The position numbers and the translations under genes are program-made. The notes beneath the pieces were generated by a model that searched no databases, had not been told where the DNA came from, and worked only from the letters and a program-made list of their open reading frames with translations. Positions 17,829 through 27,100 of a stretch of 64,000 nucleotides of DNA are shown one piece after another; position 1 is the first letter of the stretch, and the number at the start of each line of letters is the position of its first letter. Origin of the DNA: Edaphobacter sp. (GTDB lineage Bacteria > Acidobacteriota > Terriglobia > Terriglobales > Acidobacteriaceae); NCBI RefSeq assembly GCF_028283685.1, contig NZ_JAPWKF010000001.1, forward strand, positions 310,001 through 374,000, written 5' to 3'.

Positions 17829-18866
17829 ATGAAACGCTTTTGGCTGCTGGTGTTTTTTATGTCGGCGCTGCATGGCATGGGTTGGGCCGCCGATGGGGAA
17901 CAGAAGATCGCTGAACTGGGAACGTGCCCGCTGGAAAGTGGCGGAACCATTCTCGACTGCAGAGTAGGCTACCGAACCTTCGGAACGCTCAACGCCGATC
18001 GCACCAACGTCGTTGTCGTTCCTACGTGGCTCAACGGCCGCAGCGAAGACCTCGCCAATCTGTTTGGAGACAAGCCTGGCCGCTCTCGCCTCGTCGATAC
18101 CACAAAGTTCTTCGGCGTAGCATTCGATGCCTTCGGCGACGGTGTCTCGTCCTCGCCATCGAATAGCAAGGGCCAACATGGACGCGCTTTTCCGGTGTTT
18201 ACGCTGGCTGACGCGGTCCGCGCACAACATCGCGTCCTGACTGAAGTGCTGAAGGTCAAACATGTTCACGCAGTGCTCGGCCTCTCAATGGGCGGACACC
18301 AGACCTTTGCCTGGAGCATTCTCTATCCGCAGTTCGTGGATCGTGCAGCGCCGATCGTCGGCTCGCCACAGACCACCAACTTCGATCACTTGTCCAAGCA
18401 GATCGTGATCGACGCCATCGAATCGGACCCAGCGTATGAAGGCGGCAATTACACCACGGAGCCGCCGCTGAAGCTGGCCAACGAGATCGGCTATCAGATG
18501 CTGACGACGCCGCGCTTCCGCAATGGTGAAGCGACGCGCAGCGAATATGACGCGTGGCTCAAGAAGATTGAGCGGCCGCAGCGACAGGACGCCAACGACC
18601 GCATCTGGCAGGCGAAGGCGATTATTCTGCATGATCTGCTGGCAGGAAAATCTCTTGAAGAAGTCGCGCGCGCGACGCCGGTCAAGTTTCTTGTGATTGT
18701 GGGGGCGGAAGATCGGATGGTGACGCCAGCGCCCGGTATCGCGTGGGCGAAGGCTGCTCCGGGGGCGGAGCTTTATGTTTCGGAGGGACAGTGCGCTCAC
18801 CTGATCATGGACTGCGATGCCGATGGCGTGCGTGAGAGGGTCGAGCGCTTCCTCAATCAGCCATAG
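17829..18866 (+). CDS. Secreted alpha/beta hydrolase, homoserine-acetyltransferase (MetX)-like
   Basis: 345 residues with a signal peptide ('MKRFWLLVFFMSALHGMGWA'). The MetX-like core is recognisable: nucleophile elbow GLSMGG, acid residue in 'VGAEDRMVTPAP' and histidine in GQCAHLIMD. True MetX is cytoplasmic; the export signal argues for a hydrolase/acyltransferase acting in the periplasm rather than methionine synthesis. ATG 17829 was chosen over GTG 17814. Its 3' end overlaps the convergent cobA by 14 bases. Confidence 0.82.
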   Translation: MKRFWLLVFFMSALHGMGWAADGEQKIAELGTCPLESGGTILDCRVGYRTFGTLNADRTNVVVVPTWLNGRSEDLANLFGDKPGRSRLVDTTKFFGVAFDAFGDGVSSSPSNSKGQHGRAFPVFTLADAVRAQHRVLTEVLKVKHVHAVLGLSMGGHQTFAWSILYPQFVDRAAPIVGSPQTTNFDHLSKQIVIDAIESDPAYEGGNYTTEPPLKLANEIGYQMLTTPRFRNGEATRSEYDAWLKKIERPQRQDANDRIWQAKAIILHDLLAGKSLEEVARATPVKFLVIVGAEDRMVTPAPGIAWAKAAPGAELYVSEGQCAHLIMDCDADGVRERVERFLNQP

Positions 18867-19638
18867 CGGCCAGATTCGCGCGGCGCTCAGCAATTGCTCG
18901 AACGGCATCTTTGTCGACGTCAGGCCCCACCAGCAGGATCACTGGGGCTGGGCCGACATCGCTGCTACGCAGGGTTTCGAGCGTGGCGACGTGAACCTGC
19001 TCCTCCGAGGTGGAGGCGCGGGAGACGGCAGTTGCTGGCGTTCCCGGAGCGATGCCGGAGGCGATGAGATCGGCGGCGAGGGCTTCAAAGTCGCGGCCGG
19101 GCATGTAGATGACCAGCGTCGCTTCTTCCGGAAAGGCACCGGACCAGCTTGGCGTAAGTGCAACCTTGCCGGCTGCGTGATGCGCGGTGGCCAGGATCAG
19201 CTTGGAGGCGCGGGTGCGATCGGTGAGCGTGGCCTCGAGCGAGGCGGCTACGGCGAAGGCCGTGGTGATGCCGGAGACGATCTCGAAGGGAATGCGATGT
19301 TCGCGTAGGAAGGCGATCTCTTCGCCTGCGCGACCGAAGATGAGCGGGTCGCCGGATTTGAGGCGAATTACGGAGCTTCCGGCGCTGGCGTGTTCCAGAA
19401 GAAGTTCGTGGATGCCGGCCTGCGTGATGCGTGGCTGGCCGCAGCGCTTGCCGACGGAGATGATGTTCGCGGTCGGGCTGGCGAGCGAGAGAATCTCGTC
19501 AGAGACGAGGTCGTCGGGAAGGATGACGTCGGCAGTCTTGAGAAGATGAGCGGCGCGAAGTGTCAGCAGCGCCGGGTCACCGGGTCCAGCGCCGACGAGA
19601 TAGACGTGACCGGCAGCGGCATCGGGGATCGAGATCAC
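18853..19638 (-). CDS. cobA: Uroporphyrinogen-III C-methyltransferase
   Basis: SAM-dependent methylation of uroporphyrinogen III to precorrin-2, the first step toward siroheme. 261 residues. Motifs: GAGPGDPALLTLRA (SAM loop) and VIRLKSGDPLIFGRAGEE. The GTG start overlaps the upstream gene's stop (GTGA) with GGAG 5 bases before it; the ORF extending to 19701 would overlap that gene by 67 bases. Together with the next gene it does what the fused CysG does in enterobacteria. Confidence 0.94.
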   Translation of the reverse strand: MISIPDAAAGHVYLVGAGPGDPALLTLRAAHLLKTADVILPDDLVSDEILSLASPTANIISVGKRCGQPRITQAGIHELLLEHASAGSSVIRLKSGDPLIFGRAGEEIAFLREHRIPFEIVSGITTAFAVAASLEATLTDRTRASKLILATAHHAAGKVALTPSWSGAFPEEATLVIYMPGRDFEALAADLIASGIAPGTPATAVSRASTSEEQVHVATLETLRSSDVGPAPVILLVGPDVDKDAVRAIAERRANLAAMAD

Positions 19639-20276
19639 GGCTTCTCCGTTTGCTGCGGGTTCGTGAGGGCGTGCTCGCGGGCGAGCAGGCGCGACGGGCA
19701 CTGATCGTAGGCGCAGACCTGACGCTGGGCGAGCTCGTGCAGGATGAGGCGGCGCTGCTCGTTGAGGGGTTCTGCGGCGACGACCTCGCGGCGAAGATTA
19801 CCGAGATCGGCGAGCCATTCGCCGAGGTCGAGCGGCAGCTGTTCGTTCAGGTCTTTGCGCAGCTGCTGGGCCAGAGCAGGCGAGTTTCCGGCGGTCGAGA
19901 TGGCGATCTGAAGATCGCCGCGACGGACGATGGAAGGGAAGTAGAAGTCGCAGAAGGGTGGGTCGTCGACGGCGTTGCAGAGGACGCCGGTTGCGGTGGC
20001 TTCGGCGAAGACGGCGCGGTTAACGGCGGGATCGTCGGTGGCCGCAACGACGAGGAAGGCTCCGGCGAGGTCGCCCTGCCGGTACGGGCGGCGATCGAGG
20101 GTGATCTCGCCGTTGGCAGCCAGCTCGGAGATGACCTCGTTTGCGCGAGGCGCGATCACTGTGACGCTGGCGTCGGCAGCGCGGAGGGATGCGATCTTCG
20201 ACTCGGCGAGATGACCGGCACCGATGACGACGCAGGGGCGATTGGTCAGCTTGAGGAAGATGGGGAACAACGACAT
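19635..20276 (-). CDS. Precorrin-2 dehydrogenase / sirohydrochlorin ferrochelatase (CysG N-terminal / Met8 type)
   Basis: 213 residues. N-terminal NAD site 'CVVIGAGHLAESKIASL', catalytic Asp region CNAVDDPPFCDFYFP, then 'GDLQIAISTAGNSPALAQQL' typical of CysG-N/Met8p. It oxidises precorrin-2 to sirohydrochlorin and may insert Fe2+ to give siroheme. Translationally coupled to cobA; it serves the siroheme reductase encoded just upstream on the same strand. Confidence 0.93.
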   Translation of the reverse strand: MSLFPIFLKLTNRPCVVIGAGHLAESKIASLRAADASVTVIAPRANEVISELAANGEITLDRRPYRQGDLAGAFLVVAATDDPAVNRAVFAEATATGVLCNAVDDPPFCDFYFPSIVRRGDLQIAISTAGNSPALAQQLRKDLNEQLPLDLGEWLADLGNLRREVVAAEPLNEQRRLILHELAQRQVCAYDQCPSRLLAREHALTNPQQTEKP

Positions 20277-20649
20277 CGATGGCTCCGGGATCAGGTCACC
20301 GGGAGGGTACCCGGTACATATTTGCGCAAAATCTTCAAAACAATGGCGATATTGGCGCGGTTACCAATGGGTGATACAGGAAGCTAATGTCTTACGCCTG
20401 TTCGCGCCTAAAGCATTCCAGATCAATCATCTTTCGCGTTTCTTTCATGAGCTACCTTCAACCAGCGCCATCGGTCATGGGATACAAGGACGACCAACTT
20501 AAGAGTAGCAGGAATGCTCTATCTTATCGGCGCGCGGCAGGTTGTTGAATACAAGCGACATGACTCCATCTGCGGGTTGACAGCGGATTCTCAAGACCGC
20601 CTGCGGATGTCGGTTGATTCTCGACGATCCGCAGACAGCTTAAGACAGG
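20277..20649. other. Intergenic region between the siroheme reductase and siroheme-synthesis genes
   Basis: 373 bases without a convincing gene. It holds a weak minus-strand promoter candidate (-35 TTGTTT at 20338-20343, 17-base spacer, -10 TATGTA at 20315-20320), a small hairpin ACCGGG/CCCGGT at 20298-20315 in the presumed leader, and a longer stem-loop next to the reductase stop (separate entry). The two siroheme genes may therefore have their own promoter. Confidence 0.4.
20601..20634. other. Stem-loop downstream of the reductase gene
   Basis: CTGCGGAT-GTCG pairs with CGAC-G-ATCCGCAG: 12 base pairs with one bulge and a 9-base loop, 16 bases past the reductase stop. No T-run, so probably a 3'-end stability structure or a protein site rather than a simple terminator. 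Confidence 0.45.
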
Positions 20650-22374
20650 TTATTCTCCGAGGGCGAGACGACCGGCGCCGACGGGAGGAGCGTCACGCTC
20701 GACCGGTTCGACGACCTCGCCTGCCAGATGGGCCAGAAGCGTGGCGTTGTCGGTGCGGCTGAAGTAGCTGCGCAGGTCTTCGCCGGGCTCGCGCAGATCG
20801 AGATAGCCGCGCAGAAGGCGAGCGATGGCGTCGGGGCAGTCCTCGGCGGCGGCGCGGTAGCCGATCTGGCGGGCGATACCGGCGTACTTGCCGACGGAGC
20901 CGCCGACGCAGAAGTAGAAGGCGTCGACCATCTGGCCGTCCTTCTTCATCTTCTTGCCTTCGAGGCCGATGTCGGCGATCCAGCTTTGGCCGCAGGAGTT
21001 GGTGCAGCCGGTGACGTGGATGCGGATCTGCTGGTCGAAGGCGGGCAGGCGGTCTTCCAGCTCGGCGACGAGCCACTTGTTGAAGGCCTTGGTCTCGGCG
21101 ATGGCGAGCTTGCAGAACTCGGTGCCGGTGCAGGCGATGGCACCGCGGAAGAAGGCGGAGCTATCGACGTGCAGGCCGAGGGTGCCGAGTTCGAGGACGA
21201 GGGCTGCGGTCTCGCGGTCGGGTACGTTGACGATGAGGATGTTCTGGCCGATGGTGGCGCGGAGGTGGCCGTCGCCGTACTTCTCCGACAGATCGGCGAG
21301 CTTGATGAGGTCGTCGCCGGAGAGACGTCCGTTGATGACGGTGGCGCCGACGGCGGAGAGGCCGGGCTGACGCTGCGGCGTGATGCCGACGTGGTCGCGG
21401 TAGATGTCGGCGGGAAGCGCTTCCATGGAGAGCGGGCTGGGGTCGAGCTTGTAGCCGAGCTTCTCCTCGATGGCGGCGAGCATGGACTCGGGTGTCCAGC
21501 CGTGCTTCATGAAGAGGTATTTGATGCGGGCGCGGGTGCGGTTCTCGCGGAGGTCGGTCTGCTCCTTGAAGATGCGGACGACGGCGGTGACGACCTCAAT
21601 GGCCTTGGACTGCGGGATGAAGGCCGGGATGCGCTCGGCGATGTGCGGCTCGGTGGAGAGGCCGCCGCCGACGCGGAGGGTGTAGCCGATCTCGTCCTTG
21701 CCATCGACGGTACGCTTGATGGCGGTGAGGGCGACGTCGTTGATCTCGGGGAAGGAGCACCAGACGGGGCAGCCGGTGACGGTGATCTTGAACTTGCGCG
21801 GCAGGTTGTAGAACTCTGGATTCGCGGTCAGAAGATGCGCGATCTCGAGAGCGAGCGGTGAGGCGTCGAGGAGCTCGGTGTGGTCGAGACCGGCGATGGG
21901 GCAGCCGGTGACGTTACGCACGACGTCGCCGCAGGCACCCTTGGGGGAGAGTCCAATTGCGGTGAGGGCGTCGACGACATCGACGAGACCACCGATGGTG
22001 AGCCAGTGGAACTGGATGTTCTGACGCGTGGTGATGTCGGCGAGATTGTTGGCGTACTTCTTGGCCAGTTCGCCGATAACACGGGTCTGATGGGCAGTGA
22101 GCAGGCCGTTGGGCATGCCGATGCGCATCATGAAGTACTCGCTCTCCTTGCCTTCGCCGCCAACGCCGCCGGTGACCCCTTTGCCGTCACCCTGGGTGTA
22201 GACGCCCCACCACTTGAAGTAGAGACCGGTCCACTCGGGAAGAACGTTATCGCGTCCGTTACGTGCGAATTCGCGGACCTCGTCCCATGCCTCCCAGGGA
22301 TTCTTGGCGATCTTCAGGCGTTCAGAACGCTGGGCTTTGGTCTCTTTGGGGGTGGCGGCCGGTGTGGTGGACAT
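20650..22374 (-). CDS. Siroheme/[4Fe-4S] assimilatory sulfite (or nitrite) reductase, ferredoxin type
   Basis: 574 residues, one-subunit ferredoxin-dependent NirA/Sir family enzyme performing six-electron reduction. The cluster/siroheme cysteines are C415-x5-C421 (CTGTEFC) and C457-x3-C461 (CTNSC). Two ferrodoxin-like half-domains and two NiR/SiR core repeats are visible. Tyr59 (WWGVYTQ) and Cys158 (TGCPIAG) occupy the positions of the Tyr-Cys pair described in the mycobacterial sulfite reductase, which favours sulfite over nitrite. A cysteine-rich leader peptide and terminator lie upstream, and siroheme synthesis genes downstream. No cysH/cysD/cysN is in the window. Confidence 0.92.
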   Translation of the reverse strand: MSTTPAATPKETKAQRSERLKIAKNPWEAWDEVREFARNGRDNVLPEWTGLYFKWWGVYTQGDGKGVTGGVGGEGKESEYFMMRIGMPNGLLTAHQTRVIGELAKKYANNLADITTRQNIQFHWLTIGGLVDVVDALTAIGLSPKGACGDVVRNVTGCPIAGLDHTELLDASPLALEIAHLLTANPEFYNLPRKFKITVTGCPVWCSFPEINDVALTAIKRTVDGKDEIGYTLRVGGGLSTEPHIAERIPAFIPQSKAIEVVTAVVRIFKEQTDLRENRTRARIKYLFMKHGWTPESMLAAIEEKLGYKLDPSPLSMEALPADIYRDHVGITPQRQPGLSAVGATVINGRLSGDDLIKLADLSEKYGDGHLRATIGQNILIVNVPDRETAALVLELGTLGLHVDSSAFFRGAIACTGTEFCKLAIAETKAFNKWLVAELEDRLPAFDQQIRIHVTGCTNSCGQSWIADIGLEGKKMKKDGQMVDAFYFCVGGSVGKYAGIARQIGYRAAAEDCPDAIARLLRGYLDLREPGEDLRSYFSRTDNATLLAHLAGEVVEPVERDAPPVGAGRLALGE

Positions 22375-22420
22375 CGTGGTGCGGATCCTTTTCCGAAACG
22401 GAGATTAGTTTGTGGCGATA

Positions 22421-22448
22421 AAGAAAAACCCACTCATTCGGGAGTGGG
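22421..22448 (-). terminator. Leader (attenuator) terminator ahead of the sulfite reductase
   Basis: On the minus strand: stem CCCACTC / GAGTGGG with a 6-base loop, directly followed by TTTTTCTT. It lies after the leader peptide stop (22484) and 46 bases before the reductase ATG, so RNA polymerase must read through it to express the gene. On the plus strand no T-run follows, so it belongs to this transcript. Confidence 0.8.
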
Positions 22449-22483
22449 GTCATTTGGCTGGCTTGCCTTGATGATTCCTGCAC

Positions 22484-22534
22484 TTAGCGCAGAAGAAAGG
22501 CAGAGACACCAAACACCCGGCCGCAACAACACAT
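22484..22534 (-). CDS. Cysteine-rich leader peptide (Cys-Cys-Cys)
   Basis: 16-codon ORF reading MCCCGRVFGVSAFLLR, with three consecutive cysteine codons (TGT TGT TGC) right after ATG. It stops 36 bases before a perfect intrinsic terminator and about 110 bases before the sulfite reductase start. An in-frame upstream ATG at 22570 would give a 28-residue version. No Shine-Dalgarno is obvious. Cys-rich upstream ORFs that sense cysteine availability are known ahead of sulfur-assimilation genes in actinobacteria; a similar role here is inferred. Confidence 0.65.
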   Translation of the reverse strand: MCCCGRVFGVSAFLLR

Positions 22535-22576
22535 GCGACAGTCGAGCGAGTTGGCGTACTTGTAAACCATGCTTAA

Positions 22577-22605
22577 AGGCTAATCGCCACCGCGGGGAAC
22601 GTCAA
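22577..22605 (-). promoter_or_regulatory. Promoter candidate for the leader-reductase transcript
   Basis: -35 TTGACG (22600-22605), 17-base spacer, -10 TAGCCT (22577-22582, weak). The expected transcription start falls at about 22570, which coincides with the upstream in-frame ATG of the leader peptide, so the 28-residue form could be translated leaderless. Confidence 0.4.
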
Positions 22606-22690
22606 GGCTAAGCCTGCATCCTGCTGAACCGAAGTATGATGGCCGCGAGTGCGATGATGGCCGCGAGGTCGATGAGTCCAGGAGGCAGGA

Positions 22691-23362
22691 TTGAAGCGAT
22701 TGGTGCTGGTTGGGATTGTGTTGGGGCTTGCGATTCATGGGTTTGCGGAGAATGCGCGGCATAGCGTGACGGAAAAGATCGAGTGGACGTATACGGATCG
22801 TCCGGAGAAGCCTGATGCGGCGCTGGCGAATGTGCTGCTGGTGGGCGACTCCATTACACGCGCCTACTATGCGGCTACGGCCAAGGATCTGGAGGGGAAG
22901 GCGAATGTGTATTACTTCGCGACGTCGTGCTCGGTGGGCGATGAGCGGTTGAAGCCGCAGCTGGCGGAGTACTTCAAGATGATGAGCGTGAAGTTTGCCG
23001 TGGTGCACTTCAACAACGGCATGCATGGCTGGGGCTACAGCGAGGCGGAGTTCAGAAGATATTTTCCGGAGCTGGTTGCCGCGGTGAAGACAGGTGCTCC
23101 CGGGGCGAAGCTGGTGTGGGCGACGGTGACGCCGGTGCGGAAGGACAAGGACGGCGGCGCGACGAATGCGCGGATCGACGCACGGAATGCGATCGCCGCC
23201 GAGCAGGTGAAGGCCGAGGGGATTCCGGTGGACGATCAGCATGCGCTGATGCTGGGACACCAGGACCTGCACGCCGACGATGTGCACTTCACGTCAGCGG
23301 GGGCGGCGATCCAGGGGGAGCAGGTGGCGGGATCAATCGAGAAGCTGCTACCGCTAAAATAG
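22691..23362 (+). CDS. Secreted SGNH/GDSL hydrolase
   Basis: 223 residues with a TTG start preceded by GGAGG. Signal peptide 'LVLVGIVLGLAIHGFAE'. Catalytic block I VGDSITRAY, Asn in 'VVHFNNGMHG', and the C-terminal DDVHFTSAG carrying the Asp/His pair. Probably deacylates or deacetylates a carbohydrate or lipid outside the cytoplasm. It is transcribed away from the reductase and converges with phoU. Confidence 0.85.
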   Translation: MKRLVLVGIVLGLAIHGFAENARHSVTEKIEWTYTDRPEKPDAALANVLLVGDSITRAYYAATAKDLEGKANVYYFATSCSVGDERLKPQLAEYFKMMSVKFAVVHFNNGMHGWGYSEAEFRRYFPELVAAVKTGAPGAKLVWATVTPVRKDKDGGATNARIDARNAIAAEQVKAEGIPVDDQHALMLGHQDLHADDVHFTSAGAAIQGEQVAGSIEKLLPLK

Positions 23363-23366
23363 CGGC

Positions 23367-24041
23367 TTACTCTGCGCCGGCGAGGGAGTACTTGTGGCGG
23401 ACGTCGGAGCCGCGCACCCAGAAGATGACGTCTTCGGCGATGTTGGTGGCGTGGTCGGCGGAGCGCTCGAGGTTGCGGGAGACGATGATGGCGTTGAGGG
23501 CCTGTTCGCTGATCCCGGGCTGGCTCTGCATGATATCGACCATGTCTGCGGCTATGGTGCGATTGATGGTGTCGACCTCGTCGTCCATGGCGAGGACCTC
23601 TTCGGCCATGCGGGCGTCGGCTTCGAGCAGGGACTGGACGGCACGGCGGATCATGACGCCGACCTTCTCTCCCATATCGGGGATGTCGATGGGGAGCTCG
23701 ATGAGCGGAACCTGCGAGAGGGTCTTGGTGCGCTGGGCGATGTTGGCGGCCTGGTCGCCGATGCGCTCGAGGTCGCCGTTGATCTTGATGACGGCGAGGA
23801 TGAATCGGAGGTCGATGGCCATGGGCTGCTCCTTGGCGAGCAGGTCGTAAGCGAATTCGTCGACATCGCTCTCGGCGGCGTTGATGGCTGCTTCGATGAC
23901 GGCGACGTGATCACAGAGCGAGAGATCGCCGGTGAGATAGGCCTCCAGGGCCAGCGAGAGTGCCTGCTGCGAGAGCGCAGCCATGGCGAGAAGCTTGTCT
24001 TTGAGCGTCAGCAGCTGCTGATGAAAGTGAATACGCGGCAT
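23367..24041 (-). CDS. phoU: Phosphate-signalling protein PhoU
   Basis: 224 residues, two three-helix PhoU repeats. The metal-binding signatures appear as 'NGDLERIGDQAANIAQRT' and, in the second repeat, 'NLERSADHATNIAEDVIFWV'. It couples the Pst phosphate transporter to PhoR/PhoB. No pst or pho genes are visible, so it is here as an isolated gene. Confidence 0.95.
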   Translation of the reverse strand: MPRIHFHQQLLTLKDKLLAMAALSQQALSLALEAYLTGDLSLCDHVAVIEAAINAAESDVDEFAYDLLAKEQPMAIDLRFILAVIKINGDLERIGDQAANIAQRTKTLSQVPLIELPIDIPDMGEKVGVMIRRAVQSLLEADARMAEEVLAMDDEVDTINRTIAADMVDIMQSQPGISEQALNAIIVSRNLERSADHATNIAEDVIFWVRGSDVRHKYSLAGAE

Positions 24042-24154
24042 CGGGCGACCTCCTTTGGCTGTTGGTCTTCTATTGTGACGCAGAGATAGCGCCAGTGTGA
24101 TGAATTTGTGAAACGTTGTTGCGGAATACGGTACGTCTTTCGTGGAAGGACGGT

Positions 24155-27100
24155 TCAGTAGAGCAGGTAATTCGCGCGGCGCGCCTTGAAGGCATCGAGA
24201 TCCTGCTGCCAGGATTTGACGATGGTGCGCGGATCGTCGCCGTTCTTGATGGCGAGCATGCTGTTGACGCTGAGCAGGAGGCTGTCGCCGCGGTCGAGAT
24301 TGAGCTGACGCGGGTAGAGGCGGCGGATGGCGGACATCAGCTCGACGCCCATGGCGGGTGAGTCGAGGACGCTGCGGTCGGTCAGCGTGAGGTGGACGGC
24401 GGGGATAGTCTGGCCATGGTAGGGAGAGTGGTTTGCGTCTTCTTCGATGGTGACGGTGGAGGCGGAGAAGGTGACGCCGGGGATGTTGCGCGCGGTAAGC
24501 GCGGCGGCGAGCTCAGACGCGTTGAAGAAAGGTGCGGCGATGTTCTCGAAGGGCATCGGGGTTCCGCGGCCGACGGAGACGTTGGTGTGCTGGAGAAGCT
24601 CGACGCCGGGGTAGAGCGTGGCGGCGCCGACGGAGCGCAGGTTGGGGCTGGGGTTGATCCAGGGCAGGCCGGTGTCGTCGTAGTACATGCTGCGCTGCCA
24701 GTTCTGCATCTTGATCACGGTGACGAGAGCGCCGAGCGGGACCTGCATGTTGGGCGAGGTCGGGCTCGAGATGCGGCGCTCGTTGTTGATGTAGCGAGCC
24801 AGTTCACCGAGTGTCATGCCGTGACGGATCGGCATCTGCATGTAGTTGACGTAGGAGTCGCGGTTGGGGTCGGAGACGGGCCCCTGCACGGCGACGCCGC
24901 CGATGAGGTTGGGGCGGTCGAGGACGATGATCTCGAGGTTGTGGCCGAGCTTCTTTTCAGCGGCGGCAGCCTCGATGAAGTAGCCGGTCTGGGCCTCGTA
25001 GGTGTAGAAGCGGACGCCGGCGTCCTGCAGATCGACGACGACAGCGTCGAGGTCCTTGAGCTGGTCATGGGTGGGATGGCGCGAATCGGCCTTCGCTCCA
25101 TAAAGAGAGGTGACGGTGATGTGAGTCGCAGGGTCGACCTCGCCGGAGATGCCCATCTCGTCTTTGGTGCCGAAGAGTCCATGCTCTGGAGAGAAGATGG
25201 CTTTGAGTTCGACGCCGGGGACAGCTTTGGGTGCCTCGGTGGCGAGCAGGTCGATGGTGCGATGGCCGTGGGCGTCGACGCCGCACTGATTGGTGAGGAT
25301 TCCGAGGCGGAGGTGACCTCCGTGCCGCTTTTCGGCTTCGGCGAGGTCCGTATAGTGGGTAGCTTCGAGGACGTCGATGCCGGTGAGAACCTTTACCGGC
25401 GGAGTGGTGCCGTAGAGATGAAGCGCCTTTGCTGCGGCGGTGGCGACGTCTGCGCGTAACGCAAGCACTGAACCCGCGCCGACGTGAGGATGTACGGCGT
25501 TGGAGAGCAGGACGACGTAGGTGTCGGAGCCGGGGTCCATCCAGAGGGTGGTGCCGGTGAAGCCGGTGTGGCCGAAGCTGGCTACATTCCCAGCCCCGGC
25601 GGTAGGAAAGACGGAGCCACGCGGACGGGAGAAGGCTGTGTTAATGTCCCAGCCGAAGCCGCGCAGAGCAACGCCCTTGGTGGGCTTGAGGTCAGCGGTG
25701 TAGATGGTGGCGGTGTCCTCAGCGGTGGCGGGCTGCTCGGGCCTGGACATCAGCTCAAGCGTGGACTGCTTGACCGGGAACGGACCCTTGTTGTGTACGA
25801 GCTTTTCGAGCAGGGCATCGGCAAAGAGCGAGACATCGTGGGCCGTCGAAAAGACGCCTGCGTGCCCGGCGACTCCGCCCATGCGGCGCGTGGTGGGATC
25901 GTGGACGGTGCCGCGGAGGAGGTGGTCGTAGTCGGGATTGGCGGAGGGGTTGTCTTTGGATTCGTCGTCGTGAGCGGTGGGCGCGGTCTCGGGGATGACG
26001 ACGTTGGGGCTCCAGGTATGCGCGGGGCAGACCATGTGGATAGCGGTGCGCGGGACTGGCCCGGGATAGACGGCGGCACCGATGCGAGAGACCGGACCGC
26101 AGGTCTTGTCGAAGGGATGGAAGGAGGTCGACATCATGCCGAGCGGCTTGAAGACGTGTTCCTGCGCGTAGACGTCGAGGGGCTGGCCGGAGAGCTTCTC
26201 GACGAGGGCGCCGAGGGTGATGAAGTTGATGTCGGAGTAGACGAACTTCGTTCCGGGCGTGCCTGCGAGAGACGACTCCATGGCGCGTTTGATGCCTTCG
26301 GCCTTGTCGGGTGCGGTGAGGCCCCAGGGATCTTTGAGGGAGACGTCGGGTGCGAGGCCGGAGTAGTGCGTCAGCAGTTCGCGGATGGTGACGTGCTCTT
26401 TGCCGTTGGCAGCAAACTCGGGGAGGTACTTTGCGACGGGATCGTCGAACTGATATTTGCCCTCGTCGTAGAGCTGCATCATGGCTGTGGTTGTGGCGAG
26501 ACACTTGGTGAGCGAGGCCATGTCGAAGACGGTGTCTTCGGTCATGGGCTCTGCGGCAGTAGAGCCGTCGGGGCTGGGCTCACCCTCGATCTTGCGGTTG
26601 CCGTAGGCCTGATGGAAGAGGACCTTGCCGTCGTGACCGACGACGATCACGGCTCCAGGCAGCTTGTGCTGCGCGATGGCGTTATCGACGAGCGTGGTGA
26701 TCTGCGAGAAGTCAGGCGCCGGCGCTGTTGCCCGGGATTGATGCGAGGCGGCAGAGAGGAAGACAGAATCTTCTGCCTGGCCACGGGACGACAAGGCAAA
26801 GAGAGAGATGACGATGGCGGCAGTTGCGATCTTCGCGCCAGTAGACTTTGTCGATTTCGGCATAAGGAGACTCGCAAGGTAGCCCACGGCGAAGGTCAGA
26901 ATCGAGCCGATGAGGACGTACCAGGTCCAGGCGACGCGAGGGATCGTCATGTCGCCGATGAGGGGGAGATTGGAGAGATGGATGGGCTCGGTCTGCAGCC
27001 AGAGCGCGACGTTGAGCGCAAATCCGGCGATGAGGCCGATGATGGCGCCGCCCTGTGTGGCGCGTCGCGTGAGGGTTCCAAGGAGGAAGACGCCCAGCAT

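Noticed and set aside
22421..22448. Reading the hairpin as a plus-strand terminator for an unknown gene
   Set aside because: The T-run is present only in the minus-strand orientation, matching the reductase transcript.
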